Positions 18,701 through 26,842 are shown, numbered from the stretch's first letter. The stretch: DNA of 64,000 nucleotides from Rhineura floridana (GCF_030035675.1 NC_084499.1:19757953-19821952), one strand, 5' to 3'. Notes: generated from the letters alone by a model not told the origin. Program-made: numbers and translations.

Positions 18701-20124
18701 ATCGGGGCAGAATTGACTTCTTCAAAAAGCAAACAAGGTGACAAATTGGATACATTTTTGTAGATCTGGAAGATACCGGCCATGTACCCCTTACGGCTTT
18801 ATTCTGAGGAAATGCACCACTATCTGAATTGTTTCCCACTATTAATTGTTCCCTCGGTTACGTCAATGAGTATAGGACACAATAGGGGAACTTGTATAAA
18901 AATGGACCAGAGTATAGGTAGATGATCACTTTCTGGGTGATCTAAGATGTTATAATTTGCCTTGTAGGACAGTAGAGAGTAAACGTACCATGGACAAAAC
19001 AAAAACTGAGTTTGGGTTGTGTATTTAACAAAGCTGGGATAAGAACACTGCAATATGCCCACCATGGATTAGCATAAAGTGCATGTCACAGTATCCATTC
19101 GTGTTGCTGTCCTTTTCATAATCGCATCGCAAATATACAAAGTATTTTAATAAAAGAATAATTAAAATGTTAAGGAAAAATGAATCCCATTTTGCTTAGT
19201 TCTCCTCCCCTTGATGGCAGGTCCCAGACGGCTTCATCTCTCATTTCTACTCCGTATCGGAGCACGTCAGCCCTGTTCTGGCCTTTGGCTTTCTGGGGCC
19301 GAAGGAACATCTGTCAGAAGTCTGCAGCTTCTTCAAGGTATAGAGTGTTTGTTCATTTTGGAGACTGCTTTTATCCAAACTGACAAAATGGTAGCACAGT
19401 AACGTTTTAAAAAAGAAATTCCTTTTTTGGTTCCATTATGACTTTCTAATTGTGTTTTTAACATTGCAAGAGTTTTCTGAAATCATATTAAGAATTTTCT
19501 TTTTAGTTTCTGCTGTTGCCTGAACAATTTAAAAGGAGCTTTGAAGGCTACATGCAGTTTTTATTACGAACTAATATGCTGCTGGTTATCTCTTTCTCAC
19601 TCTTGCCCTCTTTCCCAGCATCAGGAGGTGTTGGGGGCCACGTAAATTGAGGCTGAGGGCTGCATGTGGTTCTCAGGCCATAGGTTACCCACTGGTAGCA
19701 TAAGACAATTCTAATTTTTATTCCAAACTGACTGTGGTGCTGGTTATCTTTTCTGAGCTCCTTCCTAGCATCAGGATGCGTTGGGGGCTGCATAAAATGA
19801 GGCCGGGGGCCGCATGTAGTTCTCAAGCTGAAGGTTGTCCTCTGGTGGCCTAAGACAATTCTCAGTTTCTGTTACAAACTAACTATGTTGCTGATTATCT
19901 TTCTGTCTGTGCCTCCTCCCCAGCACCAGATCCTTCAATATTTGAAAGACATGTTTGACCTGGACATTGTAAGATACTCGACGGTGCTGTTACTGGCGGA
20001 AGACATTCTCCAGCTCTCCCGGCGCCGCAGCGAAATCCTGCTGGGCTACTTGGGTGTCGAGACCACGCCGGAGATGAATGGAACTTTGCCTAGTGACATC
20101 ATACCCTTTGATGAGTTCAACTAA
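6657..20124 (+). CDS. MIGA2: MIGA2, mitoguardin 2 (FAM73B); 15 coding exons
   Basis: Exons: 6657-6752, 7949-8159, 9490-9602, 9809-9926, 10912-11045, 12015-12129, 12613-12716, 13036-13151, 14207-14279, 14824-14910, 15544-15642, 16813-16947, 17686-17739, 19221-19337, 19924-20124. All junctions are GT-AG and the frames join to 590 codons plus stop (human: 593). Mitoguardins sit in the outer mitochondrial membrane, promote fusion through MitoPLD, bind ER VAP proteins, and carry lipids to lipid droplets. Visible parts: two N-terminal hydrophobic segments (about residues 11-31 and 47-63), a basic run (KRRRRRKK, 66-73), an acidic-serine segment ending in an FFAT-like motif (DSFFSAAE, 290-297), then the long helical lipid-binding domain. 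The start fits A at -3 and G at +4, and the first residues match human. MIGA1 is less likely given the neighbours and near-identity to MIGA2. Confidence 0.96.
7624..7826 (+). mobile_element. tRNA-headed SINE
   Basis: Full-length copy in MIGA2 intron 2: GGGAAGGGCCATAGG head, TTTGCATGCAGAAGGTCCC, CTGCTGCCAGTCAGTG core, ATAAGGCAGCTTC tail. Confidence 0.88.
7949..8159 (+). CDS. MIGA2: MIGA2 coding exon 2
   Basis: Residues 33-102 plus one base. SAFSQLRLTPGLRKVLFATA is nearly invariant in vertebrates; second membrane segment followed by a strongly basic run that would face the cytosol. Donor GTGACT. Confidence 0.95.
8305..8670 (+). mobile_element. L2-like LINE ORF2 C-terminal relic
   Basis: Homologous to 55740-55950 (GACCAGGATACCTGAAAGA ... 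CACTGCGCTCTGCAGGTGAG) and in frame reminiscent of the L2/CR1 reverse-transcriptase tail (VVAPTLWN-type). Ends with the GCCTCTGTGCTGGAATTGCTTTT 3' region, split here: GCCTCTGTGCTGG / AATTGC. Confidence 0.65.
8715..9395 (+). mobile_element. CR1-like LINE 3' end, interrupted
   Basis: Carries TTGCTCCCACCAGAGGCGGT, GGATTAGACAAATTAATGG, CCAGTTGCTGGGAATTGCAA and, after the insertion at 9024-9317, GTGAGCACAGACGGCTGAAC and GGCCTGATCCAGTAGCC. Other copies of this 3' end occur at 33640, 35095, 35540, 37065 and 58775. Confidence 0.65.
9024..9317. mobile_element. hAT-like MITE inserted in a LINE
   Basis: 294 bp with ends TAGGGATGGGATC and (reverse complement of the right end) CAGGGACGTGGCACC. It is flanked by 8-bp duplications TTGGCCAC (9016-9023) and TTGCCCAC (9318-9325), one mismatch. 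Removing it restores the LINE reading GGTTGGCCAC-TGTGAGCAC seen in the other copies. The interior is A+T rich with several ATCGAT motifs and no coding trace. Confidence 0.8.
9490..9602 (+). CDS. MIGA2: MIGA2 coding exon 3
   Basis: Finishes codon 103 and runs to 140. Serine-rich linker (NDTLSGISSIDPSKHSSSSH) matching human almost residue for residue. Acceptor TCTTTGCAG, donor GTAAGA. Confidence 0.94.
9809..9926 (+). CDS. MIGA2: MIGA2 coding exon 4
   Basis: Residues 141-179 plus one base; the most divergent stretch of the protein (ITAANPSSSTPALAGPWEV), ending in the conserved AENLYFQ that corresponds to human AESLYMQ. Donor GTAAGG. Confidence 0.9.
10078..10366. mobile_element. snap-back MITE, family A
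   Basis: Near-palindrome: CCCAAAGAATCCTGGGAAG...GTAGTTTGTGAAGG...GCTGAGAGTTGTTAGGAG on the left is mirrored by CTCCTAACAATTCTCAGCACC and CAGGATTCTTTGGGGGAAG on the right. It could form one long hairpin. In MIGA2 intron 5. Confidence 0.75.
10574..10770 (-). mobile_element. tRNA-headed SINE
   Basis: Minus-strand copy: begins AGGAAGCAGCCTTATATTGA on the plus strand and ends TATGGCCCCTTCCCC; nearly full length. Confidence 0.87.
10912..11045 (+). CDS. MIGA2: MIGA2 coding exon 5
   Basis: Residues 180-224. Begins GMELFEEALQKWEQAL, a conserved helix, then a variable acidic segment. Acceptor TTCGACAG, donor GTATGG. Confidence 0.93.
11070..11205. mobile_element. palindromic MITE, family B
   Basis: Contains GATGTTGCTGGACTACAACT and, mirrored, GATGGGAGTTGTAGTTCAGG. 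About 130 bp, hAT-like by its ends; inside MIGA2 intron 6. Confidence 0.65.
11329..11520. mobile_element. snap-back MITE, family A (half)
   Basis: Only the right arm remains: CTCCTAACAACTCTTGGG, CACAGTTCCCAGGATCC, GAAGCCGTGACTGTTTGAAG. Confidence 0.65.
11540..11868. mobile_element. snap-back MITE, family A (full)
   Basis: Both arms present: TTTAAACAGTCCCGGCTTC / GAAGCCGAGACTGTTTAAAG, and central GGGAAGAGGGATTGATTGTT. About 330 bp. Confidence 0.75.
12015..12129 (+). CDS. MIGA2: MIGA2 coding exon 6
   Basis: Residues 225-262 plus one base: EAQKREFAEKLESLLHRAYN and the conserved GSTLPADSMLLDL. Acceptor TTTAAGCAG, donor GTGAGT. Confidence 0.94.
12357..12549 (+). mobile_element. tRNA-headed SINE
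   Basis: Full copy in the short intron before MIGA2 coding exon 7, ending only about 60 bp before that exon's acceptor. Confidence 0.87.
12613..12716 (+). CDS. MIGA2: MIGA2 coding exon 7 with FFAT-like motif
   Basis: Residues 263-297. Contains DNDEDSLTSEDSFFSAAE: an acidic/phosphorylatable stretch before the FFAT-type core that recruits VAPA/VAPB on the ER. Acceptor TTTCCCAG, donor GTGATT. Confidence 0.94.
12844..13000 (-). mobile_element. LINE fragment
   Basis: TAGAGCCTGTTGCGGTAGTC and CATGATCTGATCCGCCCACG resemble the minus-strand L2-type ORF2 segment seen around 53600-53760; weakly supported and running to within about 35 bp of an exon. Confidence 0.4.
13036..13151 (+). CDS. MIGA2: MIGA2 coding exon 8
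   Basis: Residues 298-335 plus two bases: LFDSIQIGDVPFQLSKPVAA then YEEALRLVKEGRVSCRTF. Human has YPIPLSRPAAAYEEAL at this place. Acceptor TCGCCACAG, donor GTGAGC. Confidence 0.93.
14207..14279 (+). CDS. MIGA2: MIGA2 coding exon 9
   Basis: Completes codon 336 and runs to 360: TELLGCYSDHDFLAKLQCVR then QAFQ. Of two overlapping donors the first (GTAGGT at 14280) keeps the frame and the family length. Confidence 0.92.
14460..14572 (-). mobile_element. tRNA-headed SINE (truncated)
   Basis: Tail lost; CTACCTGGAGATTGAACCTG and TTACGGCCCTTCCCC mark the minus-strand head. Confidence 0.75.
14580..14690. mobile_element. snap-back MITE, family A (half)
   Basis: Directly follows the SINE: CTCTCAGCACCCTGAACCC, AGGATTCTTTGGGGGAAAG, TTTAAAGTGGCATGATACTG. 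Confidence 0.65.
14824..14910 (+). CDS. MIGA2: MIGA2 coding exon 10
   Basis: Residues 361-389: ELLQVDGNQLFFAEVGKRMV then MGLMIKAEK. Acceptor CTCCACAG, donor GTAAGA. Confidence 0.93.
14995..15110. mobile_element. palindromic MITE, family B
   Basis: GTGGCCCTCTGCAGGGTCAAC on the left (split) and GGGAGTTGGAGTCCGCTAAC on the right around ACCATTGGCCATGCTGG. Confidence 0.55.
15544..15642 (+). CDS. MIGA2: MIGA2 coding exon 11
   Basis: Residues 390-422: KGFLESYDEMLRYTLRPETW and TTQKELEGRG. Acceptor after a C-run (CCCCCCCAG); donor GTTTGT at 15643 is weaker than the others. Confidence 0.93.
15828..15960. mobile_element. palindromic MITE, family B
   Basis: Ends TGGGGCAACTTTGGCCCTCC and GGAGGGCCAAAGGGCC; centre GCCCATTGGCCATGCTTGC. 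In the intron after MIGA2 coding exon 11. Confidence 0.7.
16050..16215. mobile_element. snap-back MITE, family A (left half)
   Basis: Left arm only: TTCCACTTTAAATGTTAGTC, GTCCTGGGAGTTGTAGTTTG, CTACAATTCCCCAAGTGG. Confidence 0.6.
16477..16632. repeat. fold-back element with 44-bp arms
   Basis: Left arm 16477-16520 (GTCAGCGTGAAAGGGAGAGT ... GAGAAGAGTCTTCT) is the near-perfect reverse complement of 16589-16632 (AGAAGACTCTTCTCAGTGG ... TTTCATGCTGAT), with a loop of about 68 bp. Family not recognised. Confidence 0.75.
16813..16947 (+). CDS. MIGA2: MIGA2 coding exon 12
   Basis: Residues 423-467: VVCMSFFDIVLDFILMDAFE then DLENPPSSVLAVLRNRWLSD; the best conserved block of the C-terminal domain. Acceptor TTTCCCAG, donor GTGCGT. 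Confidence 0.95.
17303..17600. mobile_element. snap-back MITE, family A (full)
   Basis: Arms ACTCTAAGCAGTCATGGCTTC and GGAAAACCATGACTGTTTAA; centre TTTTAACAATCAATCTTCCC. In the intron before MIGA2 coding exon 13. Confidence 0.75.
17686..17739 (+). CDS. MIGA2: MIGA2 coding exon 13
   Basis: Residues 468-485: ALATACWSVLKAKRRLLM, identical or nearly so to human. Acceptor TAATTTCAG, donor GTAAGT. Confidence 0.95.
17790..18690. mobile_element. palindromic MITE(s), family B, split by an LTR
   Basis: Left piece TTTGAGGTCCGCAGATGATG...TTAGACTC (to 17825) continues at 18488 as GACTCCAACTGCCATTCTCC...GATGGGAGTTGTAGTC. A second family-B copy follows at about 18590-18690 (CCCTCCAGATCCGTTTGGAC / GGGCTGATGGGAGTTGGAG). 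Confidence 0.7.
17826..18487 (-). mobile_element. solo LTR of an endogenous retrovirus-like element (fossil)
   Basis: 662 bp, ends TGTGA...TCACA (TG...CA), flanked by the direct repeat GACTC (17821-17825 and 18488-18492) inside a family-B MITE. Read on the minus strand it has a TATA-type box (TATAAAAGG, 18343-18351) and farther on an AATAAA signal (18167-18172), the usual layout of an LTR. No internal region is present, so it is a solo LTR left by recombination. A 5-bp duplication does not fix the family. It is younger than the MITE it split. Confidence 0.78.
19221..19337 (+). CDS. MIGA2: MIGA2 coding exon 14
   Basis: Residues 486-524: VPDGFISHFYSVSEHVSPVL then AFGFLGPKEHLSEVCSFFK. Acceptor GATGGCAG, donor GTATAG. 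Confidence 0.95.
19560..19860. repeat. two diverged direct copies of an unknown repeat
   Basis: GCTGGTTATCT...TCTTTC...CAGCATCAGGAGGTGTTGG...GGCTGCATGTGGTTCTCAGG recurs about 125 bp later as GCTGGTTATCT...CAGCATCAGGATGCGTTGG...CCGCATGTAGTTCTCAAGC, and a third start (TTGCTGATTATCTTTCTG) reaches into the last acceptor of MIGA2. Confidence 0.6.
19924..20124 (+). CDS. MIGA2: MIGA2 last coding exon
   Basis: Residues 525-590 and TAA at 20122-20124. DMFDLDIVRYSTVLLLAEDI and LQLSRRRSEILLGYLGV match human; the last about 20 residues diverge as in other vertebrates. Confidence 0.95.
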   Translation, partial: HQILQYLKDMFDLDIVRYSTVLLLAEDILQLSRRRSEILLGYLGVETTPEMNGTLPSDIIPFDEFN

Positions 20125-20724
20125 AGCTCATTTGTCCAGGCAAGAGACCTCCTCGCTTTTAAGAGATTCTCTCCACCCTACCCTTACCCCCTCAAAATCG
20201 GGAACTGTCTTGCCACAACTAAGTGGCTTAAGTGGTGGCAGCAAAGACTCTCTTCTGTCTCAAAAATGAGTCGGGACATTGGATGTCTGCCCAGCTGGAT
20301 CTAGAGTTTTGGCAAGAGGTGTTCAAGGACGTTCAGTGGACCTGTTTGTGATGCATCTCTTCTTTTTTTAAAAAAAATCTTTTTTAGCTCTAGTGTAAAT
20401 TATGAAACACACCCTTCCCAGGCTTGCAAGGTGGAGGGGGATAGTGCACAAGACCATTATTTTCCCTTCCTGTTAAATGTGCGAGGGGATTCCTGATGAA
20501 AGTGGGGAAGAGTTGGGAAGGAGAGAGGCTTTCACCCCAATTCCTAATCTTTCCTCGATTCAAGAGTTTTCCTTTAAAAAAAAAAGACTTGTTTTTGCTG
20601 TGTCCATATGTATATTCAGGCTCTTAACTTGTTTTAATTTTACGAATTCTAGTGTGTGTCATGATCTCAGATGGCACAGGAAGAGATTTGTCCTGCCCTT
20701 CAAAGGATGAGATGTTTCTGTAAA

Positions 20725-20875
20725 GCTGGGATAGGAAGCCTGCGGCCCTCCAGATGCTGTTGGACTCCATCTCCCATTGTCCCCTGCAGCCAGCATGTCC
20801 AATGGTCAGGCATGGTGGGAGCTGGGAGTCCAGCAACATCTGAAGGGACAACAGGCTTCCCTATCCCTGATCTAA
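20725..20875. mobile_element. palindromic MITE, family B
   Basis: Ends CTGGGATAGGAAGCCTG and CAGGCTTCCCTATCCCTG are reverse complements with one or two changes; in the presumed MIGA2 3' UTR. Confidence 0.75.
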
Positions 20876-20990
20876 GAAAGAGCATTCCCTCTTGCATGCA
20901 AGAGATGGAAGAATGCTTCAATTTAGAAGAGGCATTTCCTCATGAGAGACAGAGAGGGGGGAATGCCTCTTCTTAGATCAGGGATAAGGA
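20868..20990. repeat. inverted repeat bridging two MITEs
   Basis: CTGATCTAAGAAAGAGCATTCC (20868-20889, split as CTGATCTAAGAAAG/AGCATTCC) is mirrored by GGAATGCCTCTTCTTAGATCAG (20962-20983). The two family-B MITEs sit immediately outside it. Confidence 0.7.
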
Positions 20991-21115
20991 ACATCTGTGA
21001 CCCTCCAGATGTTGTTGGACTCCCAAGCCCCAGCAGCCAGAATGTCCAATGGTCAGGGACAGTGGGAGCTGGGAGTCCAGCAACATCTGGAAGGCCACAG
21101 GTTCCCCATCCCTGG
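20984..21115. mobile_element. palindromic MITE, family B
   Basis: Starts CAGGGATAAGGAACATCTGT and ends ACAGGTTCCCCATCCCTG; centre CCAATGGTCAGGG. Confidence 0.75.
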
Positions 21116-23115
21116 CTGGCTGAGTAGAGCTCCACTGGTGAGTGGGCTCCAGGGAGGGGGAGGGGGAGGCCAGGAGGCAGGAAGAAGCTGCTTTTTGTTG
21201 GCAAGATGAAATCTACAGTGTCCCGCTTTTCATCTCCATAGTGGCCCAGACACTAGGCAATTCCTCTTCCTCCATTTATGAGAGGGGTGGGGAACCTCTA
21301 GCCCACAGGGCCTATATTAGGCCCATGGGGCCATTTCTTCCATGCCGCGCCCATCTGTCCTACACCCGACATCACGAATGATGTTGGCGGTGAGGGGCGT
21401 GGCAGCTAAGAGCCTGGCTCAGCCGTTGCCAGGCACCGCTAGTCAGCTGGTCCAGGCAGCGCCCACAAAACCCCTCCGCCGGGTGCTCTGTGCAAGAGAA
21501 GTCCTTTGAAAAGGGGACTTTAGGGAGATTGTCTTGCACCGCTCTCTGCGTAGGGGTTTCTCGAGAGGGCCTTGCGGAGGGGTGCTTTGCAGACTGCTCT
21601 GCCAGGCATTAGTGGGACAAAAGTCACTTGATGTCAGGTGATTGGCAGATTGGTAGCTCCACCCACCTGCTGCATTTGGCCCGCGAGGGGTGGAGGAGAT
21701 CGCTATCTAGTCCCCTCTGGCCGGATCCAGTTCCCCCACTCTGATCTAAAAGGAAGCAAATTCTAGAGCTGTGAAGAGGAGGAGGACATTGGAGGAGCAG
21801 GCACACACACATACTTCTTCCCCCTAGAGTTATGGAGTGGGCGGTCCACCACCTGCTGCAGTCTCACCAGCTGGGTACTGTGACACGCTTTGCTGATTGC
21901 AGAGAGCAAATCCAGGGGACTTACTGTGTAGTGTTTTGGTTTTCACTGAAGCTGCGGCCACGGTGCAAAACTACTATGTGGCAGGGTTGGGATCAGGTCA
22001 CTAAAGTTACGAGTCCGTACTGTGACTGGAAATGCTGTTCCCTTGTGCAGGATTGGTCCTCCGGCTGATTTTAGAAATGGCGGCTATTCAAAAACGAGGA
22101 TTCTGGAAAGCGTGGGAGTTCCTCAGATGCTTTTCGGGAGGGAGATCTCTCCACCATGGATGGTGTGCCCACCACCAGCAATGTGAAGTCGCAGCAGGGG
22201 GAGTATCAGCGGGGGGGCGTGGCGTTCTAGGATGCCCTGGTCTCATGCAGGCTGACGGTTTGGCCTTGCAAATCCAGCAGGTGCTGCTAAAATGCATTTC
22301 TTAATTCTGTGCAGAACGTGGCGGCCCCTTGGGCACAGAAGTTGAATGAGGGAAGGAAGATCTTCTGAGGGTAGGAAATGTCCAAAACCACTGTGTTGTT
22401 TCTTTAACAGCATATCTGCTAGCATATCGGCAGCGTTCGGTATGCTGTGGGAAACTTTATGCTAACTGTGAGGGGCTGGTTGTGTTGTCCTGTAACAGGC
22501 GTTTTAAAATGCCGTTTGGTATTTCCAGGAACAGTCTGTCCCCTTCCACTTCACCCCTCTGTCTCTCAGTCTGGGCAGTATCCTCTTTTTAATGTGCAGA
22601 TGGAGGTAAGGGGGAAGAAAATGTCTGGGACTGTTATAGCTGAGGGAGCAAAATGGAAAGCTGTCCAGAGCTGTAAACTGAATAAAAGAAGATGCACTTC
22701 AGAGAGCAGGTTCTGATGGGAAATACTTTAATCTGTCCACACCATGAGTCTACATATGGAAAGTTCTAATGCTTGCACAGAGGAGCTCCTTAGATGAAGG
22801 CGATGGCGCGCTGTACCAAAAAAATTAGATTTCCCCCCCAAAAAAGATGGCTTCCCACTAGCTAAGTTGGCAGTATTCCTCAGAGAAGAATTTGAGGCAA
22901 AGGCCTAGTTCATTCCATTATTTAAACCGTGGGTTTCTCTGTCCTCCTCTTTCCTTCCTTGTATGCACAAGGAACATTTTTCCCTTCAGGTGAAACCACA
23001 GTTGTGTGTTACATACAAACTCAGGGAAACTAGTTTGTTCAAACCAAAGTTGTTGAAACCAACCAGGATTGAACTGTGCTCTGTCACCTTGGCTTGTTAA
23101 ATAATTTTGGTTACA
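21115..23115. other. MIGA2-DOLPP1 intergenic, largely unassigned
   Basis: No gene. A decayed hAT-type repeat may span about 21282-21755, since GGGGTGGGGAACCTCTAGCC at its left faces CAGTTCCCCCACTC at its right. The rest shows nothing I can name apart from the AATAAA at 22681. Confidence 0.4.
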
Positions 23116-23117
23116 GC

Positions 23118-23250
23118 AGGGGATGGGGAACCTGTGGCTCACCAGGGTTTCTGGGCTACCAGCTCCCATCACTTGGACCCTCAGGCATGCTTGCTGAGAC
23201 CAATGGGAGTTGGAGTTCAACCAAATACAGAGGGCCGCAGCTTCCCCCAA
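23118..23250. mobile_element. palindromic MITE, family B
   Basis: GGGGATGGGGAACCTGTGG at the left; ATGGGAGTTGGAGTTCAACC and GAGGGCCGCAGCTTCCCCC at the right. Confidence 0.65.
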
Positions 23251-23647
23251 TTCTGGGTTACAGCAAACAACTTCCCAAATTTTGTATGTAACTTGGAACT
23301 GTGGTTTGCCCTAAATTAGAAAACAGAAGCTTTCACTCCTCGTGCATGAAAGGGGGGATGAAAGGAAGAGCACCCATGCCTACAACTCTAGTTTGCAATA
23401 ATCTAAAGTGTGGTTTAGGTTGACTGAACCTCTCTGCCATCTTGCAGACTCAATGTTCTTAGGAGATAAACTTCCTGCATTCAAGCTGCCAGTTTTGGTC
23501 TGAGGTGCCTATCTGATTGTCGTTGAACTACAACTCCCATCAGCAACCCACCCACATCTAGAGAGTCACAGCTTTCCCATTCCTGGTTTAAATAAACCAG
23601 TGCGACCTTATCGCATCCGGTTTGGCCTCCAAATCAGATAGGAGGCC

Positions 23648-23868
23648 ACATCCACACCATATTATACCACTTTACTCATGGTTTCTTCCCTCATAGGATC
23701 CTGGGAACTGTAGTTTGTTCAAGCACTGAGAGTTGTTAGGAGACCTTATTCCCAGTTCTCAGCACCTTTAACAAATGACAGTTCCCAGGATTCTTTGGTG
23801 GAAGCCATTACTGTTGCAAGTGTTATAAGAGTGCTTTAAATTTATTGTGCAGATGTGGCTGGCAATTC
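23648..23868. mobile_element. snap-back MITE, family A (short form)
   Basis: CATCCACACCATATTATACC start, ATCCTGGGAACTGTAGTTTG left arm, AGTTCCCAGGATTCTTTGG right arm, AGATGTGGCTGGC end. The central block is missing. Confidence 0.7.
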
Positions 23869-24117
23869 TCAGAGCTCGTTTGACAATCTGTTTTATTAGG
23901 TTAATTTTTTTTTTTAAGGAAGGGGATGCATTGAGTTTTTAATATGTGAACACTTGAGCTACTTTATTGGAGATTCCACTTTTTATGCTAGAATATGACT
24001 AGGGTTGCCAACTGACCAGTAAAGGAACCTTGCCAAGACTGTCCCTGCACCTTTTTAACAGCTGCTTATTGTGCAGGAATCAGCAGATCTAGAGGTGACA
24101 CACAATCACTTGCTCAT

Positions 24118-24362
24118 GGGCCGATTCACGCATCATGCCAAACCACGGTTTCCTATGCATGAGCTGATAGCACCTGCTCCGTTCTACTCTGCTCACATTG
24201 GGGAGAAACAAACCATGATCCCTAGTTTGGACATAGTGCTAAGCCAGGGATCGTGGTTTGTTTCTCCCCAGTGTGAGCAGTGTAGAACAAAGCAGGTGCT
24301 ATCCGCTCATGAACGGGAAACCGTGGTTTTGTGGCTTACTGTGATGTGTGAGAGTGCAGCCC
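24118..24362. repeat. long palindrome (fold-back element)
   Basis: Arms of about 110-120 bp around a loop near 24230-24240: GATAGCACCTGCTCCGTTCT faces AGAACAAAGCAGGTGCTATC; GAGAAACAAACCATGATCCC faces GGGATCGTGGTTTGTTTCTC; CAAACCACGGTTT faces AAACCGTGGTTTTG. Looks like a third MITE family, single copy here. Confidence 0.8.
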
Positions 24363-25067
24363 GTGTATCCTTCATTCCCTGTTTAAAGGACATTCCTGTG
24401 AAACCTGAAGCTAATGAATGTAACTTTTGTGCCTAATCCTTTTCTTTTTTTAATTTTATTTTCCAAAGGTGTAAAATATTCATGCTTTGTTGCACTGCCT
24501 CTCTCACCTCCTTTGCAATTTAACTTAAAACTTTTTGTATCCATTTAGGGTTTTTGCATTAAAACTCAAATCTGTCCTTCGTTATGAAACACTTCCTTGA
24601 CTATTCTTTTCCTGTGCTGCTCATTCAGCTGTCTTGAATCCACAAGCAGAAACTGTTCTTGGGACCATTTACAACAGGGATAAGGAGCTTTAGGCTGCCA
24701 CACCTCTAAATCTGGCCCCCAGCACTCTTCCTGGGCACCTTCCCTTTGGAAGGCGAGTTGGCAGGCAGCTTTCTGTGGCTGTTTTTCAAATAGCAAAAGT
24801 TTTGCTGCTTCTGCAGTGTTCTTACTTGATCACAAAATAGCCCAGTGGGAGTGTCACTGCTACATCCTGGAGGGGAGAGAAGATGAATGTCCCCTAAACA
24901 AAAAGTAGCTGGAACAGGGGCAGGTGGAGGAGGGATATCCAGCCCAACACTAATTCATACAAGCAGGAGACCCGTGTGAGACAGAATATGTTGCTTTTGT
25001 GTTGGAAGAAACTGTAAATTGCTGGAAGGCTTCAGGCCTGTGCAAAGAACATATAAGCTGTATACAT

Positions 25068-25432
25068 CACATTCACGCCATACATTTAAAGCATGAGGCT
25101 TCCCTCCAAGAATTCTAGGAACTGTTGTTTGCTAAAGGTGCTAGGAATGGTAGCTCTTACTGTAAACTACAGTTCTGAGGATTCTTGGATGCCGCATGCT
25201 TTAAATGCATGTTGTGGATGTGACCGCAGAACCCTGTGCCTGCCTGAGAGCCTTGGGGCAATAAACATCTCGGCTTTCTGTCTTGGAGAGTGGTTTCTTA
25301 TATCTCTGTTCGCTGGGGAAAGGGCTGCACTTAGTGGCAGAGCATGTACCCTTGGCATCTCCAGGTAGGCCTGGGAATGTAAGTAGCCTGAAATGCTGGA
25401 GAGCTGCTGCCAGCCAGTGTAGACAACACTGC
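25068..25432. mobile_element. short family-A MITE followed by diverged SINE fragment
   Basis: TTCACGCCATACATTTAAAGC and TTTAAATGCATGTTGTGGATG bound the MITE (25072-25225); from 25318 GCTGCACTTAGTGGCAGAGC and GAGAGCTGCTGCCAGCCAG mark a plus-strand tRNA-headed SINE with a deletion. Confidence 0.6.
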
Positions 25433-26169
25433 TTCCTCTGTGGCTGCCTCTTCTCATATTTTGCCAGATTAATTGCCTTCTGGCTCAGCCAAATAAAATA
25501 AGGCATCATACACACTTCTGGCATCCCTGCATGTCTTGCTTCTGTTTCTGGGGTTATAAAACTAATCTAATCACCAAATTTACCCTCCTTTTGAATTCTT
25601 CCTCCTCTTCATCTTGTTTTTGTCTTTTCTGTTGGCCCTGGCACTTGTTGCTTTGTCTGTCATTATTGTATCCTGGGAATTGATCTGGTGCGTGATGCCT
25701 TGCTGCTGGTGAAACTCCTGGGAGTGGATCTGGAGGATAGAAGACACAAGAAAAATAAGCTAATTCTCTTGCTCCCCATCCTGTTGCATTTCTTTTCACT
25801 GCTTGCCTTCAATGTCGCGCTATTAAACCACAGTGGCTTGCATCCAGCCCAGTGACTAACTTAGGTCCAGGATTTCAGTGGGCCTACTCTGAGAAGAATG
25901 TAGGCGGTGACAAGCCAACGCTCCCAGATTTATACAAGCTGTCTTTATTAGTTGCTATGACTTCAGTACTCATAAATAGGCAGCTGGAGAGCACTTTTAC
26001 AACACCTCTTATAAAGGAGAACACACACAAAAATACAGAAAATAGTCTGCTAGCATCAACCAAAATTGTAGTATGGGTGGGTTAAGGGTGACTCATCCCC
26101 CCAACACAAGGTTCTAATTACAAGGTAAAACTGAATAGAAATCAGTTTGTATAGCAGCACAAGGGAATA

Positions 26170-26625
26170 AAATGCAAGAAAACTACACTGTTATTTTACT
26201 CATTATTTATTGAATTTATATCCCACCCTTCCTGTCAACGGAGCCCAGGATGGCAAACCTATCAACAAAAACAATTGAACAATAAGAAAAAGAAAAGCAT
26301 TTGAAAAATAATATTTAATAAAATAATAAAGTTAAAAACATTCTAAAAACACAGCCACAGCTAAAACTTTCTTTAATCAGTGATTGCCAAGAGCTTCAGC
26401 CATCAAGTGCCTGGGTAAACAGGAATGTTTCCAACTTCCTCCTTAAAGTCAATAGCGAAGGAGACAGACACACCTCACTGGGGAGGGCATTCCACAAATG
26501 AGGAGCCACCACTGAAAAGGCTCTGTCATGGGTCAGTGCCAACCAGGCAGCTCCTGGTGGTGGTACCACCACTAAGGGCTCGTCTGCTGATTGTAAGCCC
26601 ATAGGGGGTGTATTGTCATATATTA
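26170..26625 (-). mobile_element. L2-like LINE 3' region
   Basis: Minus strand encodes a typical L2-type ORF2 end (AFSVVAPHLWNALPSEVCLS ... LRRKLETFLFTQALDG) and ends in the CATCCTGGGCTCCGTTGAC / AGGGTGGGATATAAATTC tail. Upstream ORF2 is absent. Confidence 0.75.
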
Positions 26626-26739
26626 GTTGCCTTCAACATATATATCTCAAGGTGATGCACATATAATAAAAACAGCCAAAAACAGCGCAGAAAATAACAG
26701 CAAATTATTATTTTAAAAATGTAAAATAGATAACATATG

Positions 26740-26842
26740 AGGTACTCTCCATGTTGTTGGGACTACAATTCCCATCGTGGCCAAAGGCCAGGGGTGATAG
26801 GAGTCCAATGTCTGGAGGGCACCACATTGGCTACCCCTGATA
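26740..26842. mobile_element. palindromic MITE, family B (short)
   Basis: ACTCTCCATGTTGTTGGGAC left, GATAGGAGTCCAATGTCTGG right; followed by GGCTACCCCTG. Confidence 0.6.

Larger units (their letters stand above)
20125..22700 (+). other. MIGA2: probable MIGA2 3' UTR and downstream sequence
   Basis: The first AATAAA after the stop is at 22681-22686, which would give a UTR of about 2.56 kb holding two or three MITE relics. Alternative signals follow (AATAAA near 23592, ATTAAA near 24557). The true end is not settled by sequence alone. Confidence 0.4.
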
